From Streptomyces scabiei 87.22 (GTDB lineage Bacteria > Actinomycetota > Actinomycetes > Streptomycetales > Streptomycetaceae): a DNA stretch of 64,000 nt. The stretch spans positions 5,332,001-5,396,000 of the forward strand of contig NC_013929.1 in the NCBI RefSeq assembly GCF_000091305.1, written 5' to 3'. Made by a program: the position numbers and the translations under genes. The notes under the pieces are model-generated. The model was not told the origin of the DNA. It was given only the letters and a program-made list of their open reading frames with translations, and ran no database searches. This document shows, one piece after another, positions 41,001 to 47,311 of this stretch (position 1 is the stretch's first letter; each line of letters starts with the position of its first letter).

Positions 41001-41978
41001 GTAGAGGGGGAGGACCTCGGTGAACCGGTAGTTCTTCTTGATCAGCGCGTCGGCGGTGTCACGGATCTCCCGCTCCCCGGAGAGGAAGACGAGAATGTCG
41101 CCCTTCCCCTCGCCCTGCAGCTCCTCGACGGCGTCGCAGATCGCGGTGATCTGGTCCCGGTCGGCGTCGTCGCCGTCCTCCTCCAGCAGGGGGCGGTAGC
41201 GCACCTCCACCGGATACGTACGGCCGCTGACCTCGACGATCGGCGCGTCGCCGAAGTGGCGGGAGAAGCGCTCGGGGTCGATGGTCGCCGAGGTGATGAC
41301 GACCTTGAGATCGGGGCGCTTGGGCAGCAGCTGGGCGAGGTAGCCCAGCAGGAAGTCGATGTTGAGGGACCGCTCGTGGGCCTCGTCGATGATGATCGTG
41401 TCGTAGGCGCGCAGCTCGCGGTCCGTCTGGATCTCGGCGAGCAGGATGCCGTCCGTCATCAGCTTGACGAAGGTGGCGTCCGGGTTCACCTGGTCGGTGA
41501 ACCGCACCTTCCAGCCGACGGCCTCGCCGAGCGGCGTCCGCAGCTCCTCCGCCACGCGCTCGGCGACCGTGCGGGCGGCGATACGGCGGGGCTGGGTGTG
41601 CCCGATCATGCCGCGTACGCCACGCCCCAGCTCCATACAGATCTTGGGGATCTGCGTGGTCTTCCCGGAGCCGGTCTCACCGGCGACGATGACGACCTGG
41701 TGATCGCGGATCGCGGCCGCGATGTCGTCCTTCTTCTGGCTGACGGGCAGCTGCTCGGGGTACGAGACGGCCGGCACGCGCGCGGCGCGCTCGGCCATGC
41801 GGGTCTCGCCCTTGGCCACCTCCGCCTCGATCTCGGCGAGCACGGCGGCCCGGGCCTCGGGCTTGCGGATCTTGCGCGCGCCTTCGAGCCTGCGTCCGAG
41901 CCGGTGCGCGTCGCGCAGGGACAGCTCGGCCAGGCGGGGGGCGAGGGCGCCGAAGGCGGGGGCAGGTGGCGTAGACAT
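38001..41978 (-). CDS. hrpA: ATP-dependent RNA helicase HrpA (DEAH/RHA)
   Basis: This encodes 1325 residues from ATG 41978. Helicase motifs are GETGSGKTTQ (I), the DEAH box in IIIDEAHERS (II), TSATIDPERF (III) and QRKGRCGRTSDG (VI). The winged-helix, HA2 and OB-type domains common to DEAH/RHA proteins follow, and then a long bacterial C-terminal domain (DUF3418-like, about 750-1310). Full-length HrpA of this size is known in E. coli and actinobacteria. It acts on structured RNA and was recently linked to resolving stalled ribosomes in E. coli. The gene is monocistronic and flanked by identical tRNA-Asp copies about 6 kb apart. Confidence 0.96.
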   Translation of the reverse strand: MSTPPAPAFGALAPRLAELSLRDAHRLGRRLEGARKIRKPEARAAVLAEIEAEVAKGETRMAERAARVPAVSYPEQLPVSQKKDDIAAAIRDHQVVIVAGETGSGKTTQIPKICMELGRGVRGMIGHTQPRRIAARTVAERVAEELRTPLGEAVGWKVRFTDQVNPDATFVKLMTDGILLAEIQTDRELRAYDTIIIDEAHERSLNIDFLLGYLAQLLPKRPDLKVVITSATIDPERFSRHFGDAPIVEVSGRTYPVEVRYRPLLEEDGDDADRDQITAICDAVEELQGEGKGDILVFLSGEREIRDTADALIKKNYRFTEVLPLYARLSHAEQHRVFQPHTGRRIVLATNVAETSLTVPGIKYVIDPGFARISRYSHRTKVQRLPIEAISQASANQRKGRCGRTSDGVCIRLYSEDDFETRPEFTDAEILRTNLASVILQMTAAGLGDIEKFPFIDPPDHRNIRDGVQLLQELGALDPAQKDARKRLTPMGRKLSQLPVDPRLARMVVEADKNGCAREVMVIAAALSIQDPRERPAEKQAQADQQHARFKDETSDFLAYLNLWRYVREQQKERGSSSFRRMCKQEYLNFLRIREWQDIYSQLRTVARQMDIHLNEDDAPEQHVHLSLLAGLLSHIGMKDVKETGGESGRSTGKNEYLGARNAKFAIFPGSALFKKPPRFVMSAELVETSRLWARVNARIEPEWVEPLAEHLLKRTYSEPHWEKDQAAVMAYEKVTLYGVPIVVQRKINYGRIDAEASRELFIRNALVEGDWRTHHKFFADNRRLLSEVEELEHRARRRDIVVDDDTLFDFYDQRVPEHVVSGAHFDSWWKHKRHEQPDFLDFERAMLIRESAEAVTKADYPDSWRQGQLKFRVTYQFEPGADADGVTVHVPLQVLNQVTDEGFDWQIPGLREEVVTELIRSLPKPIRRNYVPAPNFARRFLDQAVPLQEPLPVTMARELKRMVGVPVTPEDFDWSRVPDHLKISFRIVDERRRKLAEDKDLESLRLRLKPKARQALSQAAAATAEREGGESLERKGLTDWTIGSLTRVFETRRAGQPVKAYPALVDDGPAAGTVSVRLFDTEAEQTEAMWKGTRRLILRNIPVNPAKFASEKLTNAQKLALSANPHGSIQALFDDCAMAAADKLIADFGGPAWDESSYRKLYDKVRAEIVDTTVRTVGQVQQVLAAWQACERRLKSTRSPALLANLADVRGQLDALVKPGFVTEAGLRRLPDLMRYLVAADRRLQQMPTGVQRDTSRMEKVHEMRDEYAWLLEQLPQGRPVPSSVLEIRWMIEELRVSYFAHALGTAYPVSDKRIVKAIDAAVP

Positions 41979-42007
41979 ACGGAACCCAGGATCTCACCTC
42001 GACGAAA

Positions 42008-42039
42008 CGAGGGGCGAACGCTTTTGCGTCCGCCCCTCG
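42008..42039 (-). terminator. Terminator between the secreted-protein gene and hrpA
   Basis: The stem CGAGGGGCG-A-ACGC pairs with GCGT-C-CGCCCCTCG around a TTTT loop, 21 bp past the stop of the upstream gene. Confidence 0.8.
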
Positions 42040-42059
42040 CCGTGTGCCTGTGATGCGCG

Positions 42060-43709
42060 TTACCGCACGTCGACGTAGTCCTCCGCGCCGGCGCCCGCGA
42101 AGTGCTTGCCGTCGGGCTCCAGGTGGACGGGCACCCAGGTGCCGTCCATCGGGGCCTTGATGCCCTTGGCGAAGGAACCGTTCGCCTTGGTCTTGACGGT
42201 GCCCATCAGGTACCAGTCCTTCTCGCCCCGGGGCCGGAAGAGGATCTGGACCTGCTTGCCGCCGTACGCCTTCCAGCTCGTCCAGCCCACCGTGCTCGCG
42301 GGCTTCGCCTCCTGGAGGACGCCCTTCACGGTGAGGGTGTGGTTCTTGCGGACCGGCTCGGGCGAGGCGCCCGCGCCCTTGATCCGGGTGAGGGCCTTCA
42401 CCTTGCGCATCGCCTTGCTGGTGGTGCCCTTGAAGTCCCGCTTCGTGTCACCGGCGTACCGCAGTCGCCAGTAGCCGTCCGGGTTGCCCTTGAGGCCCTC
42501 GACGATGAACTGCGAGCCGAAGCCGGTCGTGACCGTCTTCTTGGTCGTCCAGCCGGTCTTTCCGTCGGCGGAGTACTGGATGCCGACCTTGATCCGGCCG
42601 CTGTAGTAGTTGCCGGACAGGTCGACGCTGCCGGTGATGTCGAGCTGGGCCCGCTCGTCCTGCGCCGCCGTGAACTCGGTGAACCTGCTCGTGGAGGTGA
42701 CCTTGGCCTTCACGTCGGCGGTCGCGGTCCGCTGGATCCAGGGGTTGTACGGGTAGGGCGGGAAGCCGACCTCGAAGGTGGTGTCGCCGTACACGCGCCT
42801 GACGAAGGTGAAGCGGCCGGCGGGGTCGCTGGTCGCCTCGGTCGCGTCCGTGATGCTGCTGTTCTTGTAGTCCAGCTCCAGCGGGATGCCCGCCAGCGGC
42901 TTCCACTCGGTGCCGCTGCGGTACTCCAGCCGTCCGGTGACCTTCATCTCGGCGTTCGCCACGACATGGAAGCTGCTCTTGTCGAGGAGCAGGCGGGTCG
43001 CCGCGGCCTTGGGCGTGATGCTGACCCAGGGGACCGTGGCGTAGCCCAGGTCGCTGCGGTACTCGGCGCGGGCCCAGCCGCCCTGGCTCACCTCGCGCGC
43101 GAGCGAGAAGTGGCCCTGGTCGTCGGTGGTGACGGTCTGTTCGACCGAACTGCCCAGGTCGATGTCGACGGAGGCGTCGGGCATGGCCTCGGTCGCCCGC
43201 GTGGCGGGATCGCGCAGGAGCAGATCGCCGGTGGCCGTGACGAGCTTGTCGTCGATGGTCGGCTCGGTCGGTGTGACGGAGAAGCCCGAGATCACGGGCT
43301 GCTTCTGGTACCGCAGCACGCCCGCGTTCTGCTGGACGGTGGTCTCGCCGCCGCTGGTGGTGGCCTCGACGTCGATCGTGTACTCGCCGAGGGTGTCCAG
43401 GTGGACGGGCGGGGAGGACCAGGTGCCCGCCCAGGGACTCGCGAAGTACGTCTGCGTGAACTCGGTGACCGTGGCCACCGGGGTGTCCGTGTCGGCGCTG
43501 CCGAGCGGACGCAGCTTCGCGGTGATCTTCTTGACGTCCTCGCCGGCCGCGCTGCCGTGGCCGAGGCGTACGTCGATGACCGACCAGTCCGCCGAGTCGC
43601 TGGACGCCTCCTGGACGACCGGAGCGGCCGCGTGGGCCGTGCCCGGTATCGCGAAGGTGGAGAGCAGGACGGCACCGGCCGTCACGAGCCCCCTGGTGAT
43701 GTGTCTCAA
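42060..43709 (-). CDS. Secreted Ig-like repeat protein of unknown function
   Basis: This encodes 549 residues. The best start is TTG 43709, behind a GGGGGG stretch, giving MRHITRG, a hydrophobic core VTAGAVLLSTFAIP and a likely signal-peptidase cut at AHA/AAP. The mature protein is strand-rich with repeated bacterial Ig-like or carboxypeptidase-regulatory-like blocks: KLVTATGDLLL, DDQGHFSL, AEMKVTGRLEYRSG, PAGRFTFVRRVYGD, NHTLTVKGVLQ. Several match fibre-like domains seen in streptomycete exoproteins. No enzyme motif is visible. It is probably a wall-associated or matrix protein. Confidence 0.75.
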   Translation of the reverse strand: MRHITRGLVTAGAVLLSTFAIPGTAHAAAPVVQEASSDSADWSVIDVRLGHGSAAGEDVKKITAKLRPLGSADTDTPVATVTEFTQTYFASPWAGTWSSPPVHLDTLGEYTIDVEATTSGGETTVQQNAGVLRYQKQPVISGFSVTPTEPTIDDKLVTATGDLLLRDPATRATEAMPDASVDIDLGSSVEQTVTTDDQGHFSLAREVSQGGWARAEYRSDLGYATVPWVSITPKAAATRLLLDKSSFHVVANAEMKVTGRLEYRSGTEWKPLAGIPLELDYKNSSITDATEATSDPAGRFTFVRRVYGDTTFEVGFPPYPYNPWIQRTATADVKAKVTSTSRFTEFTAAQDERAQLDITGSVDLSGNYYSGRIKVGIQYSADGKTGWTTKKTVTTGFGSQFIVEGLKGNPDGYWRLRYAGDTKRDFKGTTSKAMRKVKALTRIKGAGASPEPVRKNHTLTVKGVLQEAKPASTVGWTSWKAYGGKQVQILFRPRGEKDWYLMGTVKTKANGSFAKGIKAPMDGTWVPVHLEPDGKHFAGAGAEDYVDVR

Positions 43710-43766
43710 GAACCCCCCATGGTTCTCGGTGGGCCGCGGCTCCGCGGCGGCCTCACTGTGAGCGAA

Positions 43767-43800
43767 GAAAACCCCCTCCGGTTACCCGGAGGGGGTTTTC
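43767..43800 (-). terminator. Terminator of the tRNA Glu-Asp-Phe cluster
   Basis: A 15-bp perfect stem GAAAACCCCCTCCGG and complement with loop TTAC ends eight bases before the tRNA-Phe 3' end. Confidence 0.85.
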
Positions 43801-43808
43801 GCGCGATG

Positions 43809-43882
43809 TGGCTGGGGCCGGGGTCGAACCGGCGACCTATCGCTTTTCAGGCGATCGCTCGTACCAACTGAGCTACCCAGCC
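43809..43882 (-). tRNA. tRNA-Phe(GAA)
   Basis: The gene is 74 nt, with acceptor stem GGCTGGG/CCCAGCC and anticodon GAA in CCTGAAAAG. CCA is not encoded. It is the last gene of a three-tRNA unit. Confidence 0.95.
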
Positions 43883-43906
43883 GCGGTGCTTCGTGAGAAA
43901 CACCAG

Positions 43907-43981
43907 CGGTCCTGACGGGATTTGAACCCGCGGCCTCCACCTTGACAGGGTGGCGAGCACTCCAAACTGCTCCACAGGACC
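43907..43981 (-). tRNA. tRNA-Asp(GTC), copy 2
   Basis: The gene is 75 nt and identical to the copy at 37827-37901. It lies between tRNA-Glu and tRNA-Phe with spacers of 37 and 24 bp. Confidence 0.95.
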
Positions 43982-44018
43982 AAGCTTGTGCGGGACTAGT
44001 CTCGCACACGATCTTGCG

Positions 44019-44091
44019 TGCCCCCAACGGGATTCGAACCCGTGCTACCGCCTTGAAAGGGCGGCGTCCTAGGCCGCTAGACGATGAGGGC
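44019..44091 (-). tRNA. tRNA-Glu(TTC)
   Basis: The gene is 73 nt, with acceptor stem GCCCTCA/TGGGGGC (one G-T pair) and anticodon TTC in CCTTTCAAGG. CCA is not encoded. It is the first gene of the tRNA cluster. Confidence 0.95.
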
Positions 44092-44172
44092 TATCGGCCC
44101 GCCTGGGCGCCTTGTCAGCGCGTCGGGGACGTGAGAAGCATATGGGATGGCAGGAGGTATCGCCAAAACGGT

Positions 44173-45789
44173 TTACGGGCCACCGGGTGACCCGCTCGGG
44201 GACCCGCCCGTGGACGTCCTTCCGGAGGGCGACGGGGACCGCTCGTCCCCCGGCCGGGCCCCCGGCTGGTTCTCCTTCGGCAGATGACGGCTGACCTCCG
44301 CCGTCGTCAGCCCCAGACCCCCCAGCCTGATCTCGTCCCACGCCTGGAGGCGGCGCGTGTCACGGTCGAGGTAGAGGACGGACGCCTCGATCGGATCGGG
44401 GTTCCTGCCTTCAACGGCCCGCAGGCCGCTGCCGCCGGTCGAGCCCTCGATGCGCAGCCGGGTCCCCTGGCCCAGCATCTCCATCTCCTGGTGGTGCAGG
44501 TGCCCGGCGAGCACCAGCGGGACCTGGCCGTCCGTCTCCCGGGCGGCGTCCGGGTTGTGCGCGACCGCGATGTCCACGGGGGTGCCCGCCGCCTTCTGGG
44601 CGCGCAGGGCGTCCGCCAGCCGTTGCCCGGCCTCCTCCTCCGACGGCAGGCCCGCCTTCCCGGTCGAGCGGTCCGGGGTGAACTGCGGGTCCCCCGTTCC
44701 CGCGAACCGCAGCCCGCCCACGGTCACCGCCTTCCCCTCGTCGAGGACGTGGGTGTGGTCGATGCCCTCCATGTAGCGCTGGGTCAGCAGCGAGTCGTGG
44801 TTGCCGCGCACCCAGACGTACGGGGCCCCGAGGTCGGCGATCGGGTCGAGGAACCCGTTCTCGGCGGCGCTGCCGTGGTCCATGGTGTCGCCGGAGTCGA
44901 CGATGACGTTGATCTCGTACTGCTCGACCAGCGAGGCGATGATCTTCCAGCTCGCGGGGTTCAGATGGATGTCGGACACGTGCAGGACGCGGATGGTCGT
45001 CGGGTCCGGCTGGTACGCGGGGAGCGTGGACGTGACGTCGTACAGCTTGGTCACGTTCGTCACCAGGCGGGCCAACTCCTTCTGGTACACGTCGAATTCG
45101 GTGACGATGCTGCGCGCGTTCCCGACCAGCGACGGCGCGAAGGAGAGCAGGCCGGAGAACTTCGGCTCCAGGACGGAGTTGGGGTTCCAGGTGGCGGCGG
45201 CGGTGCCTCCGGCGCCGGCCAGCAGCACGAGGGCCAGGCCGCCGGCGGCGAGGGCGCGGCGGGGGCGGCGGTACACGGCGAGCCCGAGCGCGGTGGCCCC
45301 CGAGACGACGGCGACGCCGGAGCGTACGGCCAGGTCGATGGTGCCGTGCCGCACGTCGCCCGCGATCTCCTCCTGCAGCCCGGAGATCCGCTCGGGGTGG
45401 TCGACCAGGGCCTGGGCGCGCTCCGGGTCGAGCTGGTCGACGTTGACGTCCAGGCGTACGGGGGCGTGGTGGCTGTTCAGTTCCAGGGCGCCCAGCGGCG
45501 AGACGTTGATCTTCGTGCCGCCGGTGAGGGAGGGGCGCAGCGTCATCGTCGTGTTCATGGGGCCGACAGGAGTGCGGACGTTCCCCACGACCAGCAGACC
45601 CAGCCAGGCGCCGACGAGGACGACCGCGACCAGACCGAGCGCCCGTTTCCAGGGGTGGGGGCGCTGGGCGAGCTCGGCGGTCGGGTGCGCGCGGCGGGAC
45701 CGGTGGGGGCGGGCCAGGGCGCGGCGGAGCCGGCGCAGGGGCGTGCGCGGGGTGTCGGCGGCGGAGGGGTCGGCGGGGACGCGTGCCAT
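44173..45789 (-). CDS. Membrane-anchored calcineurin-like metallophosphoesterase
   Basis: This encodes 538 residues from ATG 45789 (ribosome site weak). A basic N-terminus precedes a membrane helix (about 48-68, LGLVAVVLVGAWLGLLVV), with further hydrophobic segments around 165-180 and 195-215. The C-terminal catalytic domain has all metallophosphoesterase motifs: HVSDIHLNP, VDSGDTMDHG, WVRGNHDS, VAHNPD and AGHLHHQ. It therefore binds two metal ions and probably acts outside the cell on phosphoesters of unknown type. The tail is a Ser/Pro/Gly-rich disordered stretch. Confidence 0.9.
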   Translation of the reverse strand: MARVPADPSAADTPRTPLRRLRRALARPHRSRRAHPTAELAQRPHPWKRALGLVAVVLVGAWLGLLVVGNVRTPVGPMNTTMTLRPSLTGGTKINVSPLGALELNSHHAPVRLDVNVDQLDPERAQALVDHPERISGLQEEIAGDVRHGTIDLAVRSGVAVVSGATALGLAVYRRPRRALAAGGLALVLLAGAGGTAAATWNPNSVLEPKFSGLLSFAPSLVGNARSIVTEFDVYQKELARLVTNVTKLYDVTSTLPAYQPDPTTIRVLHVSDIHLNPASWKIIASLVEQYEINVIVDSGDTMDHGSAAENGFLDPIADLGAPYVWVRGNHDSLLTQRYMEGIDHTHVLDEGKAVTVGGLRFAGTGDPQFTPDRSTGKAGLPSEEEAGQRLADALRAQKAAGTPVDIAVAHNPDAARETDGQVPLVLAGHLHHQEMEMLGQGTRLRIEGSTGGSGLRAVEGRNPDPIEASVLYLDRDTRRLQAWDEIRLGGLGLTTAEVSRHLPKENQPGARPGDERSPSPSGRTSTGGSPSGSPGGP

Positions 45790-45998
45790 TGGTCGCGTAT
45801 GCCCAGGGGTGGGGGCGGATATGCGGAGGGGGCGGGCGGGGGCCGGGGGTTTCGCCCGGTCGTCGCACGGTGCGGTCGCGGTCCGGCCGTCGTACGGGGT
45901 GTGGTCGCGGCCCTGCCGTCGTACGGGGTGTGCCGGGTTGGCCGTGTCCGGCGGGGCCCGGGTGCCGCCCGCGACTCTCGTACCCGCGAGTCGTGCAT

Positions 45999-46004
45999 GA
46001 CAAT
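45999..46004 (+). promoter_or_regulatory. -10-like GACAAT ahead of a leaderless gene
   Basis: GACAAT ends six bases before GTG 46011, and there is no ribosome site. This is the same layout as at purD and purF. Upstream (about 45880-45940) the motif CCGTCGTACGGGGTGTG is repeated twice. Confidence 0.4.
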
Positions 46005-46010
46005 GGCCGT

Positions 46011-46361
46011 GTGCTGGAGATGACGCGCGAGGAGTTCGAGGAACTGGTCGCCGAGGCGTTGGACCGGATTCCGCCGGAGCTGACACGGCTGATGGACAAC
46101 GTGGCGGTGTTCGTCGAGGACGAGCCGCCCGCCGACGACCCGGAGTTGCTCGGGCTGTACGAGGGGACTCCGCTCACGGATCGCGGGGAGTGGTACGCGG
46201 GGGTGCTGCCGGACCGGATCACGATCTACCGGGGGCCGACGCTGCGGATGTGCGCGTCGCGGGAGGACGTGGTCGCGGAGACCGAGGTGACCGTGGTGCA
46301 CGAGATCGCGCATCACTTCGGGATCGACGACGCGCGGCTGCACGCGCTGGGGTACGGCTAG
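46011..46361 (+). CDS. Minimal zincin metallopeptidase-family protein
   Basis: This encodes 116 residues from GTG 46011 (ATG 46020 is the alternative). The protein starts LEMTREEFEELVAEALDRIP and has the zinc site HEIAHHFGIDD: HExxH plus a third His/Asp just after, the shortest known zincin scaffold. GEWYAGVLPDRITIYRGP precedes it. The family (MtfA-unrelated small metallopeptidases, DUF1025-like) is widespread, with mostly structural data and no agreed substrate. It is divergent from the metallophosphoesterase gene. Confidence 0.88.
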   Translation: MLEMTREEFEELVAEALDRIPPELTRLMDNVAVFVEDEPPADDPELLGLYEGTPLTDRGEWYAGVLPDRITIYRGPTLRMCASREDVVAETEVTVVHEIAHHFGIDDARLHALGYG

Positions 46362-46455
46362 GAGCCGCGGGCGCCGGAGGGTCGCGTGTCCTCTTGCGGG
46401 CGGCGGGAGTTGGGCAGGGGGACTCCCCTTCACGCCCCCCTCGGAGGTGGCCGCC

Positions 46456-46986
46456 GTGCGCGCCTTGAACGTATCCGTCCGTCTGGCCGCCACGGTCATG
46501 GCCGTAGCGGCGGCGGCCGGCTGTATGAGCGTGGGGGACGAGGCGCGGACGCCCGGGCCGTCGCCGACGGCGGGGCAGCGGGGCGGCGAGAAGCCGGACG
46601 GCGGTACGGCGGTGACGGACGCGGGCGGCACGGGACACCGGTCCGGGCAGGGGAAGCGGTCCCGCTCCGCCTCGCCGGGCCCGTCCTCCTCCCCGTCCCC
46701 CTCCGCGTCCGCGTCGGCCTCCGGGAAGGCCAGGCCCTCCGGCAGGGCGACGCCGCCGAAGGGGGACGGGGACGAGGGGAAGGGGGAGCGGCCGGAGAAG
46801 CCCGAGCCGCCGGAGGGGGAACCGTCCCCGCCGCCGGTGGTGGAGCCCGAACCGGAGCCGACCAGGCCGGCGGAGTCGCCGTCGCCCCCGCCCGAGCCCT
46901 CGGCCGAGCCGTCGTCGTCGGCGCACGAGCAGGGCGCGCAGCTGATGGAACGGGAGCCGGCGCCGCAGGCGGGGGACGCGGTGTAG
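46456..46986 (+). CDS. Low-complexity lipoprotein
   Basis: This encodes 176 residues. GTG 46456 has GGAGGTG upstream; GTG 46447 is within that site. The hydrophobic start ends in lipobox AAAAGC, so the protein is lipid-anchored. The rest is almost entirely Pro, Glu, Ser, Gly and Lys (PSSSPSPSASASAS, then EKPEPPEGEPSPPP), with no folded domain. It resembles a wall-spanning stalk or spacer. Function unknown. Repetitive composition makes this gene prone to length change. Confidence 0.65.
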   Translation: MRALNVSVRLAATVMAVAAAAGCMSVGDEARTPGPSPTAGQRGGEKPDGGTAVTDAGGTGHRSGQGKRSRSASPGPSSSPSPSASASASGKARPSGRATPPKGDGDEGKGERPEKPEPPEGEPSPPPVVEPEPEPTRPAESPSPPPEPSAEPSSSAHEQGAQLMEREPAPQAGDAV

Positions 46987-47116
46987 GGCCGCTCCGCAGA
47001 AGTGTGTCGGAGAGCTGCCCCCGGATGCTGTACGATGATGTATCTGCCGCCGTTTGACGTCGGCCCTCACCCCCGCCCGAATCGATCGGGCCCGGACCTG
47101 CGGACATCCGCCCGGT

Positions 47117-47146
47117 TTGCCTAGAGGGGTGGCGGGTGCGTATGGT
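47117..47146 (+). promoter_or_regulatory. Promoter of the DEAD-box helicase gene with long 5' leader
   Basis: TTGCCT and TATGGT are 18 bp apart, a good vegetative match. The start codon is 165 bp further, so the mRNA has a long leader with a GCGCGCC-GTGT-GGCGCG stem near 47190-47212. Long leaders are common on cold-responsive DEAD-box genes. The region 46987-47311 holds no other gene. Confidence 0.55.
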
Positions 47147-47311
47147 GGCAGATCGTTTGATCCCATTGCCCCATTGCCCGGCGCCATCACAGAAGCGCGC
47201 CGTGTGGCGCGTACTCTCCCTTGCCGTGGCGGACCGCATAGAGGCGGTCGTGTGCGAATCACGGAGTTGACGGGCGCGTGCCGACGAGACTCCGGAAGGT
47301 TTCGCATACGC

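Noticed and set aside
37989..42053. A 1354-residue open frame on the plus strand opposite hrpA
   Set aside because: It is the high-GC antisense shadow of HrpA; its sequence is Arg/Gly/Val/Asp low complexity without motifs, whereas the minus strand has complete helicase motifs.
45800..46010. Gene between the metallophosphoesterase and the zincin
   Set aside because: Only extensions of neighbouring frames are open; a repeated CCGTCGTACGGGGTGTG word suggests non-coding DNA.
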